This document shows, piece after piece, positions 26,445-35,272 of a stretch of 64,000 nucleotides of DNA (position 1 is the stretch's first letter; each line of letters begins with the position of its first letter). The translations under genes and the position numbers were made by a program. The notes under the pieces were generated by a model that was given only the letters and a program-made list of their open reading frames with translations, ran no database searches and had not been told where the DNA came from. Source of the stretch: Candidatus Hydrogenedentota bacterium (GTDB taxonomy: Bacteria; Hydrogenedentota; Hydrogenedentia; Hydrogenedentales; CAILVY01); contig JAKQOG010000074.1 of the NCBI GenBank assembly GCA_029565395.1, positions 52,144-116,143 on the forward strand, given 5' to 3'.

Positions 26445-29273
26445 TTATGAATCCTTATTATCTTTTGCAGCCCCCTCCGGAGTACTCTGTGAATCATCCT
26501 GTGGTATTTCCGGTTGCGGCACTGCGTGCTTTTGGAATTCCGCTTTGAGTTCATCGAAGGCTTTTTGAAAGTCTTCCGGGGAGAGCCGTTTATCGAGAAC
26601 AGCCAGTAATGCGTCATAGGCGGGTTGAAAGGCTGGTTCGAGGGCGATGGCCTTGCGAAAGGCCTCTTCTGCGGATGCATCATTTTCGGGGGTATTTTGG
26701 TTCAACAGTGCAATCCCCAAAGCATACTGGGGCACGCCCAAGCCTGGGAATTTTTCGGAGAACTCCCGCCAGATTTTAATGCGCTGGGGCAGATTGTCCA
26801 GTTCAATCAGTTTTTGGTTCAATCGCGCCAGCAGGCCTGTGTCCGCGGGATTAACTTTTGCGGCGCTTAAAAGCGCTTCGGCACATTTGACCTTGTCGCC
26901 CTGAGTTTCGTGATACTCCGCGAGCTTGACGCGCAAGAAATAATTTCCCGGTTCGCGTTCAGCAGCCTTTTCCTGAACAGCAATGGCGGCCTCCCAGTTT
27001 TTGCTTTCCTCGTGGATTTGGGCGATTTCAAGGAAGGGCAAGGCATCCTGTTCATTATTTTCAGCGGCTTGCTCGAAGGCGGAAATGGCTTCCTGATTTT
27101 TTTCATCCGCGCGCAAGGCATCTCCCAGTCCAATGAATCCCCACATGCTCTTGGGGTATTGGCGGCTCAATTCCTGGTATGCTTCAATCAACCCCTGCTT
27201 AGAAAGTCTTTTGGCGAGCAAAGGATAGAGCGCTTCCCAGTAATAGGATATTTCCGGTGCAAGGGCAATAATTCTCCGGTATATTTTTTCCGCCTCTTCC
27301 TCTTTTCCGAGTTTTTTCAGAAAGTTGGCTTCTTGGGCAAGATTTCCATGGTCTTTTGCGATCTCAAGGCATTTTTCGAACGTTTGCATGGCCTCTTCAC
27401 GCCGTCCTGCTTGCAGAAGGGCATCTCCCAAGGCGTTCAAAGGATTCATGCCGCCGGGTGATTGCAAGGCAACGGCCTGTTCAAAGAAAGGGATAGCCTC
27501 CGCGGCCTTTTTCTGTTCCAACAAGGCATCGCCCAAAATGATGTGTGCTATGCCGAAGACGTAGCGGGGTTGTTTTTCGATGAGACGGCGGGAGAACTCC
27601 TCCGAGGCTATATACTTCTGGCTTTGGAACAGGAATTCGCAGCAGGTTTCCAGCACGAGATAATCATTGGGGCGCATTTCCACCGCCTGCTTAAAGTTCT
27701 CATCCATATCGCGGTAATGGGCAGGATCATTCATGAAAGCCAGAGATTGATTCATCTGCGCGCGAAGCCGGTTTAAACGCATTCGCGCACCCGGTTGGCG
27801 CTCGAAGGGTGGATTTGCGACCCGATCCAGGAGACTTTCATAATGCTGTTTATGGTTCCATTCTGTAAGGGGGAGCAGTTTCCAAACCAGTTCCCGGTCT
27901 GGCGGTTCACTGGTCTTGCCGGTATGAGCGTGAACCCATTCCGGCAGTTTCGGTGTCATTGCCTTGTAGAGGGCCGCCGCCAACACATAGTTACCTTCCG
28001 GAGAGAAATGAACATGATCATAGAAATGCTCCTCACCGGGGATCTGATTTGGACTTTCTTCCCGTATCGCTGCTACGCCATCCACAAACACGGCGCCACG
28101 CGATGCATATCCGCCGGTCACTTCCTGAATGATTTGGTTGATTTGAGAATCGGCGCGAAACCGGAGGGTGTCCAGGTCGCGGGCCCGTGTAAACGCTTCA
28201 TAGGCAGGTTCGTATTGGCCTGTTTTATACAAGGCCTGACCCAAGCGGTAGTGAAGTTCCGCGTACTGATCGTCGATATTGAGGGCTTCCCGAAACGCGG
28301 AGACGGCGGCTTCATTTTGATCATTTTCGATGGATTGGATACCTTGTTTCCAAGCGTCCTCCCAGCGTGCAAGACTTTGTTCGGACAAACCGGATTTATG
28401 CGACGAAGCAAATGGTGCGCAATCGCGGAGATTCGTAGCCACGGAAGAGACCAAAACCGTTGCGCCTTGGTTCGCTCCGGATTCGATGATATCGGAGAGG
28501 TTATTTCTGAAGTGATGATATGTCCGGAAAAGCCTGGGATCCGTCTCGGTGACTTGATGGTCAAGAAAATAGGGCATGTCCGACGTATAGGGCAACCAGG
28601 AATTATTGAGAAAGCACCGGCCGTACACTCTTTCCATCAGTTGAGTGCACCGGAGGGTTTCAAAGTATACCGCCGGACGCGTGATGAATCTTCCCAGCCA
28701 AGTGGCTTGAATTGGAGTACAAGCGCCAAAAGGCCCGATGACTTCATTGTTGCCCATGTATACGATGATTACATCCGGCGAATATTGGGCGCATTCTTTG
28801 GCAATGTTCCGGATGATGTGGCTATTGATGCCTGCAACGGAAAAATTGCGCACCTCAAACATAGCATTCGGATAGGCGGCGGCCAACATGGTTTCAAGAT
28901 GATGCGCCATGCCGGAGTGCTGTTCCGGTTCACCGAAGGCCGCGGAAGCGCCCAAGACAAAAATCCGGTAAGTGTTTGGGGATTTCTTTTCCGGAAACCC
29001 GCAGGTCCAGGCGACACGCTCAATGTGTTTTCCGAAATACAGGCCGAAGTAGTTGTAATTTGGCTCGCAATAGGTTTCACCGCGAACCTCTTGTTTGGTG
29101 AAGTAATGGTTGTCGATTCCTGTATTGGCCACGCGCAATCCTATTTCCAGCAAGAAGATGAACAACAGCGGAATAACAATCAGAGCCAGCAGCCACTGGG
29201 CAAGCCCCTTCAGGATTTTTCTGCAAGGTGATGTCGTATGTTGTGGAGGGGCGGATGACTCGGTATCTGTCAT
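26445..29273 (-). CDS. Membrane-anchored SGNH hydrolase fused to TPR repeats, about 942 aa
   Basis: The N-terminal membrane helix (LALIVIPLLFIFLLEIGL) leads to an SGNH/GDSL-type domain: block I FVLGASAAFGE, block III YMGNNEVIG and block V DHVHFSPEGNY. It is followed by roughly ten TPR-like helical pairs (for example YAELHYRLGQALYKTGQY) that extend almost to the C-terminus, which ends in an acidic tail. One TPR group interrupts the hydrolase domain. It resembles acyl-transfer or deacetylation proteins of exopolysaccharide systems. The chosen start follows AGGTGA; Met codons at 29291 and 29318 are alternatives. It lies between the ABC permeases and an esterase gene, so a glycan substrate is likely. 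Confidence 0.8.
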   Translation of the reverse strand: MTDTESSAPPQHTTSPCRKILKGLAQWLLALIVIPLLFIFLLEIGLRVANTGIDNHYFTKQEVRGETYCEPNYNYFGLYFGKHIERVAWTCGFPEKKSPNTYRIFVLGASAAFGEPEQHSGMAHHLETMLAAAYPNAMFEVRNFSVAGINSHIIRNIAKECAQYSPDVIIVYMGNNEVIGPFGACTPIQATWLGRFITRPAVYFETLRCTQLMERVYGRCFLNNSWLPYTSDMPYFLDHQVTETDPRLFRTYHHFRNNLSDIIESGANQGATVLVSSVATNLRDCAPFASSHKSGLSEQSLARWEDAWKQGIQSIENDQNEAAVSAFREALNIDDQYAELHYRLGQALYKTGQYEPAYEAFTRARDLDTLRFRADSQINQIIQEVTGGYASRGAVFVDGVAAIREESPNQIPGEEHFYDHVHFSPEGNYVLAAALYKAMTPKLPEWVHAHTGKTSEPPDRELVWKLLPLTEWNHKQHYESLLDRVANPPFERQPGARMRLNRLRAQMNQSLAFMNDPAHYRDMDENFKQAVEMRPNDYLVLETCCEFLFQSQKYIASEEFSRRLIEKQPRYVFGIAHIILGDALLEQKKAAEAIPFFEQAVALQSPGGMNPLNALGDALLQAGRREEAMQTFEKCLEIAKDHGNLAQEANFLKKLGKEEEAEKIYRRIIALAPEISYYWEALYPLLAKRLSKQGLIEAYQELSRQYPKSMWGFIGLGDALRADEKNQEAISAFEQAAENNEQDALPFLEIAQIHEESKNWEAAIAVQEKAAEREPGNYFLRVKLAEYHETQGDKVKCAEALLSAAKVNPADTGLLARLNQKLIELDNLPQRIKIWREFSEKFPGLGVPQYALGIALLNQNTPENDASAEEAFRKAIALEPAFQPAYDALLAVLDKRLSPEDFQKAFDELKAEFQKHAVPQPEIPQDDSQSTPEGAAKDNKDS

Positions 29274-29331
29274 ATCGGGTTCACCTGACATTTTGTTGGC
29301 GGCATGGAGAAAAACCATGCCGCGTCTTTTC

Positions 29332-30162
29332 TTATTTTATTGCGCCGGCAGTTAAACCTTTGATGAAGCGGCGTTGCATGCTAAGGTACAGAATCGTGAC
29401 GGGCAATGACAACACCACCACGCCCGCGAAGATATGATTCCAGTTTTTGACGTATTTGTCGGACATGAATCGCCAGAGTTGGACGAACACCAACTGACTT
29501 CTCGGCCCCATGATAATGAAGGCTTGCATGAAGTCGTTCCAGATCCATAATCCCCAGAAAATGACCACGGTAACGGTGCAGGGCGTCAAAAGCGGGAAGA
29601 TAATGCGCCAGAAGGTGCTCACGGGGCCGCAGCCATCGATGGCGGCGGCTTCTTCCAATTCTTTGGGGATGGAAGACATGAATCCGCTGTAGATGAAGAT
29701 GCAGAGGGGAAGTCCCCAGGAAACGTAATGAACGAGCAGGGCGAAATAGGTGAATTGGATGCCCATAAGACGGAATTGCTGAAGCAGGGGCACCATGATG
29801 ATTTGAAAGGGGATGGTCAGCCCAGCGAGGAAGAATAACTGGAGGAATTTTCCTGTGGCCATGGGGCGCCGCATGACGGAGAAGGCCGCCATGGGCGCGG
29901 TGGCAATCAGGCTCAGGATCACCGCGATGCACATCATGAAACTGTTTGCCATGGGCCGGGCGAGTTTCACGCCGGTAAAGAGGTAGATAAAATTATCCAG
30001 GGTGGGGTGTTTGGGCACGGCGAGGGGGGACTGGATGATTTCCGGGAGTGTTTTGAAGGCATTTAAGACAGCCAATAAACATGGGGAGATGAACAATATT
30101 CCCGCTGTGAGCATAGCTATTTCCAGGAGTGGCAGTGGTTGATTTCTTCGCGTGCGCATCAT
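29332..30162 (-). CDS. Sugar ABC transporter permease, MalG type, 276 aa
   Basis: CUT1-family inner-membrane permease with six hydrophobic segments and the ATPase-docking EAA loop EEAAAIDGCG followed by a WRIIFPLL helix. The C-terminus ends RFIKGLTAGAIK, typical of MalG-like proteins. The start overlaps the stop of the partner permease by 4 bases, indicating translational coupling. No ATPase gene is present in this operon. Confidence 0.93.
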   Translation of the reverse strand: MMRTRRNQPLPLLEIAMLTAGILFISPCLLAVLNAFKTLPEIIQSPLAVPKHPTLDNFIYLFTGVKLARPMANSFMMCIAVILSLIATAPMAAFSVMRRPMATGKFLQLFFLAGLTIPFQIIMVPLLQQFRLMGIQFTYFALLVHYVSWGLPLCIFIYSGFMSSIPKELEEAAAIDGCGPVSTFWRIIFPLLTPCTVTVVIFWGLWIWNDFMQAFIIMGPRSQLVFVQLWRFMSDKYVKNWNHIFAGVVVLSLPVTILYLSMQRRFIKGLTAGAIK

Positions 30163-31061
30163 AGGCTGACCTGCCTGCGCCGCAATAGGGCGACTTGTAT
30201 GCCTGCGATGATCACCAGCGCCGCAAAGGTTACAAACGACACAGCGGCTGCGTAGCCTTGCCGGTTATTCAGCACGCCGAGGTAATAAATGTAGTAGCCG
30301 ATGGTAAAGGTGCGGAAACCGGGGCCGCCCTGTGTGGTTACGACGATCTGCGGGAACAGATTAATTCCTGTGATTAATGCGAGCACACTGGTTGTCGTTA
30401 AGGTTGGCAGCAGCATGGGGAATTGTATGCGGCGGAACACCGAAAATGGTCCAGCGCCATCAATCCTGGCTGCTTCATAGAGTTCCGTGGGGATGGTTTG
30501 GAGATTGGCGAGATAGAGGGTGGTGAAGAAGCCGAGACCGCTCCAGGCCACCAGCATGAAAATGAAATAGGGAGCCCATTCGGCGGCGCCCATCCAATCC
30601 TGGCATGCGGCATTCAGCCCTACGGCGCGCAGCAGGGTATTTACCGCGCCTTCCCGGTAATTCGCCATGTATTGGAATAACAATGCGTTCACCAAAATGC
30701 TGAGAATGTAAGGATAGAAAAACAAGCCCCGGATGGGGCCTTTCCAAATGCGGAGCTTGTCAAGAATGACCGCCAGCATCATGGAGACAAAGGTGAAGAA
30801 GAGGACAATTAATACGGTTTCCAACAGGGTGAAGCGTATGGCCTCGGAGAAGCGCGCGTCTGACCACAAATCCCGAAAATTTTCCAGACCAATGTATTGC
30901 GGGCGGGCCGTCCATCCGGTCCAATTAGTCAGGCTGTATGCGAAGCCCAATATAGCGGGCAGCACAATAAACCCGCCGTATAATAGGACCGCCGGACCGC
31001 ATAGAATGAGCGAGGCCAGTGCATTGCGGCCGGTATATGTGTTAAGTGCCTTTTCGCGCAT
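30159..31061 (-). CDS. Sugar ABC transporter permease, MalF type, 300 aa
   Basis: Partner CUT1 permease with six membrane segments and the EAA motif YEAARIDGAG before FRRIQFPMLLP. The Met at 31061 is chosen because it overlaps the end of the binding-protein gene by about 20 bases and gives a family-like N-terminus; a Met at 31106 lies further inside that gene. It would form a heterodimeric channel with the downstream MalG-type permease. Confidence 0.92.
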   Translation of the reverse strand: MREKALNTYTGRNALASLILCGPAVLLYGGFIVLPAILGFAYSLTNWTGWTARPQYIGLENFRDLWSDARFSEAIRFTLLETVLIVLFFTFVSMMLAVILDKLRIWKGPIRGLFFYPYILSILVNALLFQYMANYREGAVNTLLRAVGLNAACQDWMGAAEWAPYFIFMLVAWSGLGFFTTLYLANLQTIPTELYEAARIDGAGPFSVFRRIQFPMLLPTLTTTSVLALITGINLFPQIVVTTQGGPGFRTFTIGYYIYYLGVLNNRQGYAAAVSFVTFAALVIIAGIQVALLRRRQVSL

Positions 31062-32355
31062 TGACCCATTCGCTGTCAAGGATGCCGAGGAGTTTATCCA
31101 CGTCATGATTGCCGGACATGATCTCCTGCATCACGCGTGTCATAATGGTATAGATGCCCGGGGGCGGCATATCGTCCAGAGCGATATGGAATCCCGGCGT
31201 GGTTCCGTACTTGTCCAGGTTGGCGCGCATGTTTTCAATAAGCCGTTGAGCCGCGGGCCATGCGTAGTGAGGCATGGTCACCGGCACCTTCGAGGCTTCG
31301 CCGAACTGGCACTCACCGTTCAAATATTCCTGATACACCTCCGGATCGTAAAAGGTTTCCAGCACGGCCATGGCCTTTTCCTGTTTGGGGCCGGACGCGG
31401 CGGTGGACATTGCCCAGCCGCTTTGCATGCCGGAAGTTTTGATATAGATGGGGGGGCGTCCGGTAAACGAGGGCACGGGCCAATACTCCATGTCAAACTC
31501 GACTTTGTTTGGTTCGATGTCTCCGGCCATCCAGCAGCCCATCATCCAGGTGGCGCCGTTGCCGCCGTAAAAATCACGCTGTTCTTCGTTATAGCCATCG
31601 CTCAAGGCCCCCTTGTCCACAAAGTTTTCAGCCATGTATATCATTTTTTCGAGCGCCTGCCGCGCAACCGGATCGGTGGCGAAACTCACCTCTCCAAGAT
31701 CCTTGCGCTTGGTCCAGGAGGGTCTGTCGGGATCCACTACAAGGTCATACATATTTACAGATAGGGCGAAGAACATGGGTTGTGCGGCGGACCATTCACG
31801 GCCTCCCAACACGAGTGGCTTGTATCCCTTTTCTTTTAGTTTGTGGAATGCGTCGAAATAGGCATCCCAAGTGGCCGGCGGTTCCGTAACGCCTATGTCG
31901 TTCCACATTTTTTTATTGATGACGACGCCCTGGATTTGCAGACCGCCCTGGGTAGTGTACCACTTGCCTTTATACGGCGCAGGGATGGGGATGCCGAATT
32001 TTTCGTAATAGGTCTTTGGAAGGGGAATGAGATGGCCGCTGTCGGAGAGGAAGCTGGCCAATTCCCAGGTCATGAGCACTTCGGGAAGGTCGCCGGTGGC
32101 GATGCGCGATTTATAGAATTCCGACCCCTCGACATTCCCCAGATCGATAAGTTCCATGCTCCAACCGGGGTTGTTGCGTTCGAAGACGGCTTTCCAGGTG
32201 TTGAAATGCTTCCGGAAACCCTCGCGCCCTCCGATATTGCGCGTGACCCGGATGACGTTGTCACTATCGCTTTCCGCACCACACCCCAAGAGACCGGAAA
32301 AGGTGGCTGTTAAAAGCGATATTGCAATATATTGGCTGAACTTCGACAAAAACAT
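31042..32355 (-). CDS. Sugar-binding lipoprotein of ABC importer, 437 aa
   Basis: Extracellular solute-binding protein of the CUT1 class. A lipoprotein signal ends in the lipobox LLGC, followed by an acidic linker and a two-lobe fold with typical segments (WKAVFERNNPGWSMELI, the DLPEVLMTW strand, WYTTQGGLQIQGV). The start at 32355 follows AGGGAGAAGAG; the frame open to 32541 is rejected. It begins the minus-strand operon running to the sulfatase at 23759. The sugar cannot be deduced, but the neighbours suggest an oligosaccharide from a sulfated or acylated glycan. Confidence 0.92.
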   Translation of the reverse strand: MFLSKFSQYIAISLLTATFSGLLGCGAESDSDNVIRVTRNIGGREGFRKHFNTWKAVFERNNPGWSMELIDLGNVEGSEFYKSRIATGDLPEVLMTWELASFLSDSGHLIPLPKTYYEKFGIPIPAPYKGKWYTTQGGLQIQGVVINKKMWNDIGVTEPPATWDAYFDAFHKLKEKGYKPLVLGGREWSAAQPMFFALSVNMYDLVVDPDRPSWTKRKDLGEVSFATDPVARQALEKMIYMAENFVDKGALSDGYNEEQRDFYGGNGATWMMGCWMAGDIEPNKVEFDMEYWPVPSFTGRPPIYIKTSGMQSGWAMSTAASGPKQEKAMAVLETFYDPEVYQEYLNGECQFGEASKVPVTMPHYAWPAAQRLIENMRANLDKYGTTPGFHIALDDMPPPGIYTIMTRVMQEIMSGNHDVDKLLGILDSEWVNARKGT

Positions 32356-32522
32356 CCGCTCTTCTCCCTTAACGGTCTTATGGGGACGTTTACGCTTTTT
32401 TGGAAAGTATAGTGCATACTGAGTTAAGATGAAAATAATTGTGATTTTAATCCTATGTCGTCTATCAAGAGGTTTGTTTGATGGAGTGAAGCATTCCATG
32501 TAAGAATCAGTGCCAAGGGTAT

Positions 32523-32828
32523 ATGAGTTCGATGAAAACACTGGAAGAAATCAAACAGATATTGGCGGATCACAAAACTGAGCTTCAAGAACGATATTCC
32601 GTTCAAGATGTAGGTATATTTGGTTCATATGTCCGGGGAGACCAGAATCCAGGGAGTGATGTGGACGTATTAGTGTCGTTCAGCCGCCCTGTTGGATGGG
32701 ATGTTGTGGATGTTCATGATTATTTGGAACACATCCTTGGGGCAAAGGTGGATATGGTAACCAAACGTGCAGCCATGGGGAAACCCTTGTTGTGGCGCTC
32801 AATACAAGAGGATTTGGTTCATGTCTAA
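32523..32828 (+). CDS. mntA: MntA-type minimal nucleotidyltransferase (antitoxin), 101 aa
   Basis: Small polymerase-beta-like nucleotidyltransferase with the catalytic signature GSYVRGDQNPGSDVDVLV (Gly-Ser, then two Asp). In the HepT-MntA system the antitoxin transfers AMP groups to a tyrosine of the HEPN toxin and silences it. The gene overlaps the downstream HEPN gene by 8 bases, the usual coupling of this pair. It is more AT-rich than the flanking sugar genes, suggesting acquisition. Confidence 0.92.
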   Translation: MSSMKTLEEIKQILADHKTELQERYSVQDVGIFGSYVRGDQNPGSDVDVLVSFSRPVGWDVVDVHDYLEHILGAKVDMVTKRAAMGKPLLWRSIQEDLVHV

Positions 32829-33177
32829 ACGCGATGTGCGTCTTTTCCTGTCTGATATTCTGGATGCGATTTCCAAGATTGAACGCTATACGGATGGATT
32901 ATCTTTTTCAGAATATGAAAAAAACGATATGGTTGTAGACGCCGTTACAAGAAACCTTGAAGTCATTGGTGAAGCGGCGAAAATGATCCCGCCAGAGTTA
33001 AAAACACGTTATAGTTCAATCGAATGGAGAAGAGTCTCAGGATTCCGCGATATCGCTATCCATGCCTATTTCAATGTGGACTCCGAGATCATGTGGAATA
33101 TCGCGACACAATATCTTTCCACTCTTAAAGCTGTGGTGACCAAGATGTTAAGTGATGCAGAGGAACATCAATATTAG
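32821..33177 (+). CDS. hepT: HepT-like HEPN ribonuclease toxin (DUF86), 118 aa
   Basis: All-helical HEPN protein with the RNase motif RDIAIHAYF (Rx4H plus the Tyr that is the AMP acceptor in characterised HepT), and the family helix TRNLEVIGEAAKMIP. It would cleave RNA when free of MntA. The chosen start at 32821 overlaps the mntA end; an earlier in-frame Met at 32767 lies within mntA and reads nothing family-like. The pair sits between two divergent sugar operons. Confidence 0.92.
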   Translation: MSKRDVRLFLSDILDAISKIERYTDGLSFSEYEKNDMVVDAVTRNLEVIGEAAKMIPPELKTRYSSIEWRRVSGFRDIAIHAYFNVDSEIMWNIATQYLSTLKAVVTKMLSDAEEHQY

Positions 33178-33193
33178 GGATTGTTTTTTATCT

Positions 33194-34534
33194 TCACAGT
33201 TCTTTTGAGGGAATAAAGCCGTTTAGGGTTTTTGGGGTGTCAAAGAGGATGGTGCGTGCGATGTCCACGGCCTGATCGAAGGTGTATTGGCCGATACGGA
33301 CTTTGCGCGCGAGGACTTCCGCCATGCATTGCCGGACAATCATCATCTTGCCATAGGTCCACTCGATGCAATAGGCGTCGGAGAAGAAGCCCACTTGCTT
33401 GTTCAAGGGAAGCATGTCGAGGCGCTCTTCAATGATCTGACGGATGTTGGAGGGGAAAAAATTATGCCACCAGTATCCCGCGAGGGAACAATTAGGGACT
33501 TCGCGGCAGATGGTGCACACGGACTGGTTGGCGTGGCGGCTGGCCAGAAAGATTTGAAAGCGGATCTTAGGATGGCGGCTGATCATAGCCCCGACTTGTG
33601 CGAGGGTGGTTTGGGAAAGCCGTGCGCCGGTTTCATACGGGAGGGGTTCCGCGCCAAAACTGAATTGAAACATCAGATTGGGCGCCTTCTTTTCCAAAGT
33701 GCTGAGATATAACTCATTGACATAGGCGGCGTAGATGCTGCGTTCGCGTTCGCCGGCATTGGCACGGCGTTTTAACGCTTCCTTCATGTCGTCATCTGTA
33801 ACGGGGGTCAAATCAAGGTCCGTAGACATCCCCTGGGCGGTTCCGAGGAGTTTATCCTTGGGGAGGGCGTCCACATACCAATTCACCGCTTCCTGCACGT
33901 CGTCCAAAGTGCGGATCTCACGATCCACCGGGGGCCGTTTCCCGATAGGCGTGGCTGCTCCGGGCTTTTTACCCCAAGCGTGTTCAAGTTCATACACTGC
34001 GGTGTCATATTCGCCCCATTGGCAGCGCGTGAAAAATACCCATTCGAGGATGTACTGGAGTATATCATCGTCCACCCCGCCCTCCCGGCGCGACCATTCG
34101 GTGCCTACGCGCTTGATGTTGAGTTCCCGCAGCACCTCACGGTGCCAGGCGCGATCCTCGGCACGTTCGCGGATGAGATCATCCAGTTTCATCCAATTTT
34201 TTTCATTGATGGGTTCATGCCAATCGTAGAGGTCGGCCAGGATCATGCGGACGCCCCAGCCGATGCTGGTGTTTATCGTGTGTTTCACATAGGGAATTGC
34301 TTCGGCGAGCCGCTGGTGCGCTTCTTCGCGCGTGGGCCAGCCGGGGTATTCCGTCAGGCGTGCGCCGCTGGGACATCCTGCCGCATATAAATCGCTGATA
34401 CTCATATGGTAGAGCAAAATGTCGTGGAGACCCTGAGCTCCCAATTTTCCACCGACGATATGCGTGTGAACGTCAATAACCGGCAAGCTGGCAATCGCTT
34501 CGTATAGTTCCTGTTCCAAACGATTTGATGGCAT
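33194..34534 (-). CDS. Amidohydrolase-fold protein related to glucuronate isomerase, 446 aa
   Basis: Similar in outline to uronate isomerases (UxaC): an N-terminal metal motif VIDVHTHI, a central region with WNIKRVGTEW-like and FQIFLASRHANQS segments, GYWWHNFFP and a late FFSDAYCIEWTYGK block. UxaC converts glucuronate or galacturonate to the keto sugar; here several UxaC signatures are altered, so a related isomerase or hydrolase is possible. The start is set by AGGA before 34534. It is the third gene of an operon with an oxidoreductase and a DUF1080 protein. Confidence 0.75.
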   Translation of the reverse strand: MPSNRLEQELYEAIASLPVIDVHTHIVGGKLGAQGLHDILLYHMSISDLYAAGCPSGARLTEYPGWPTREEAHQRLAEAIPYVKHTINTSIGWGVRMILADLYDWHEPINEKNWMKLDDLIRERAEDRAWHREVLRELNIKRVGTEWSRREGGVDDDILQYILEWVFFTRCQWGEYDTAVYELEHAWGKKPGAATPIGKRPPVDREIRTLDDVQEAVNWYVDALPKDKLLGTAQGMSTDLDLTPVTDDDMKEALKRRANAGERERSIYAAYVNELYLSTLEKKAPNLMFQFSFGAEPLPYETGARLSQTTLAQVGAMISRHPKIRFQIFLASRHANQSVCTICREVPNCSLAGYWWHNFFPSNIRQIIEERLDMLPLNKQVGFFSDAYCIEWTYGKMMIVRQCMAEVLARKVRIGQYTFDQAVDIARTILFDTPKTLNGFIPSKEL

Positions 34535-34584
34535 TGTTAAGATCCTTATACTTCGCATTTCTCATCCTGCTGCAGATCGGCATA

Positions 34585-35271
34585 TCAGGGGAGTTGTTTA
34601 AGCTTAATGTTTTTGTACCAGCAGGGGCTTCCGTGGTCTTGAAGGCCGATATAGCCATGCCGGTAATGGTTCTTGAATATGAGGCCGGAAAATTTGTGTT
34701 CCGACCCATCGGGACGTTTGCCCATTGTATCAAATTGGTCCAGGTCGATGCGTGTCACCTTCTCGCCGTTGAGCAGCACGTCGATCAGGTTCATATTGCA
34801 GGTAATCTCGATGTGGTTCCATTCACCGGCGGGCTTCATGGCATTTTTTGTGGGGGCCACCAGATCATAAATTGCGCCGGTATCGGTCATGCCGTTGGTG
34901 GTGGTGTCAAGTACCTGCACCTCGATACCGTTCCAGCCCACATCCTTGCCTGGGGGAGGGGTCAAGGGAAAAGTACGGAGGAAAATTCCGCTATTACAGC
35001 CTTTGCTGATTTTGAAATCGAGAGAAAGAATGAAATTGGTCCATTCCTTTTCATGAATCATCATATAGCCGCCGCAGCCGTGCGGATTGATGCAACCCTC
35101 CTCCACGGGCGTTTTGCTTGGATTTCCGTCGCTGGTTTTCCATCCGTTGAGGGTTTTCCCGTCAAAGAGCAATTGCCATCCGTCCGCCTTTTCTTTATCC
35201 GTGAGTTGATTGTCAACAGCGAAGGACGAACACGCGAGCAAAGTCAATGTTATTACCATACAAGTGCGCAT
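34585..35271 (-). CDS. DUF1080 family secreted protein (3-keto-glycoside hydrolase-like), 228 aa
   Basis: Signal peptide (about 20 residues, ending CSSFA) followed by a single concanavalin-like beta-sandwich typical of DUF1080: ends DGWQLLFDGKTLNGW at the start and NGIEVQVLD...DTGAIYDLVAP in the centre. Members of this family hydrolyse 3-keto-glycosides produced by Gfo/Idh/MocA oxidoreductases, exactly the type of gene placed 1 base upstream here. A GAGGAGG site lies within the end of that gene. The start at 35271 is preferred over a longer frame. Confidence 0.87.
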   Translation of the reverse strand: MRTCMVITLTLLACSSFAVDNQLTDKEKADGWQLLFDGKTLNGWKTSDGNPSKTPVEEGCINPHGCGGYMMIHEKEWTNFILSLDFKISKGCNSGIFLRTFPLTPPPGKDVGWNGIEVQVLDTTTNGMTDTGAIYDLVAPTKNAMKPAGEWNHIEITCNMNLIDVLLNGEKVTRIDLDQFDTMGKRPDGSEHKFSGLIFKNHYRHGYIGLQDHGSPCWYKNIKLKQLP

Positions 35272-35272
35272 A

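Noticed and set aside
27795..29231. 478-residue plus-strand frame opposite the SGNH-TPR gene
   Set aside because: Antisense shadow with no start signal and no recognisable domain.
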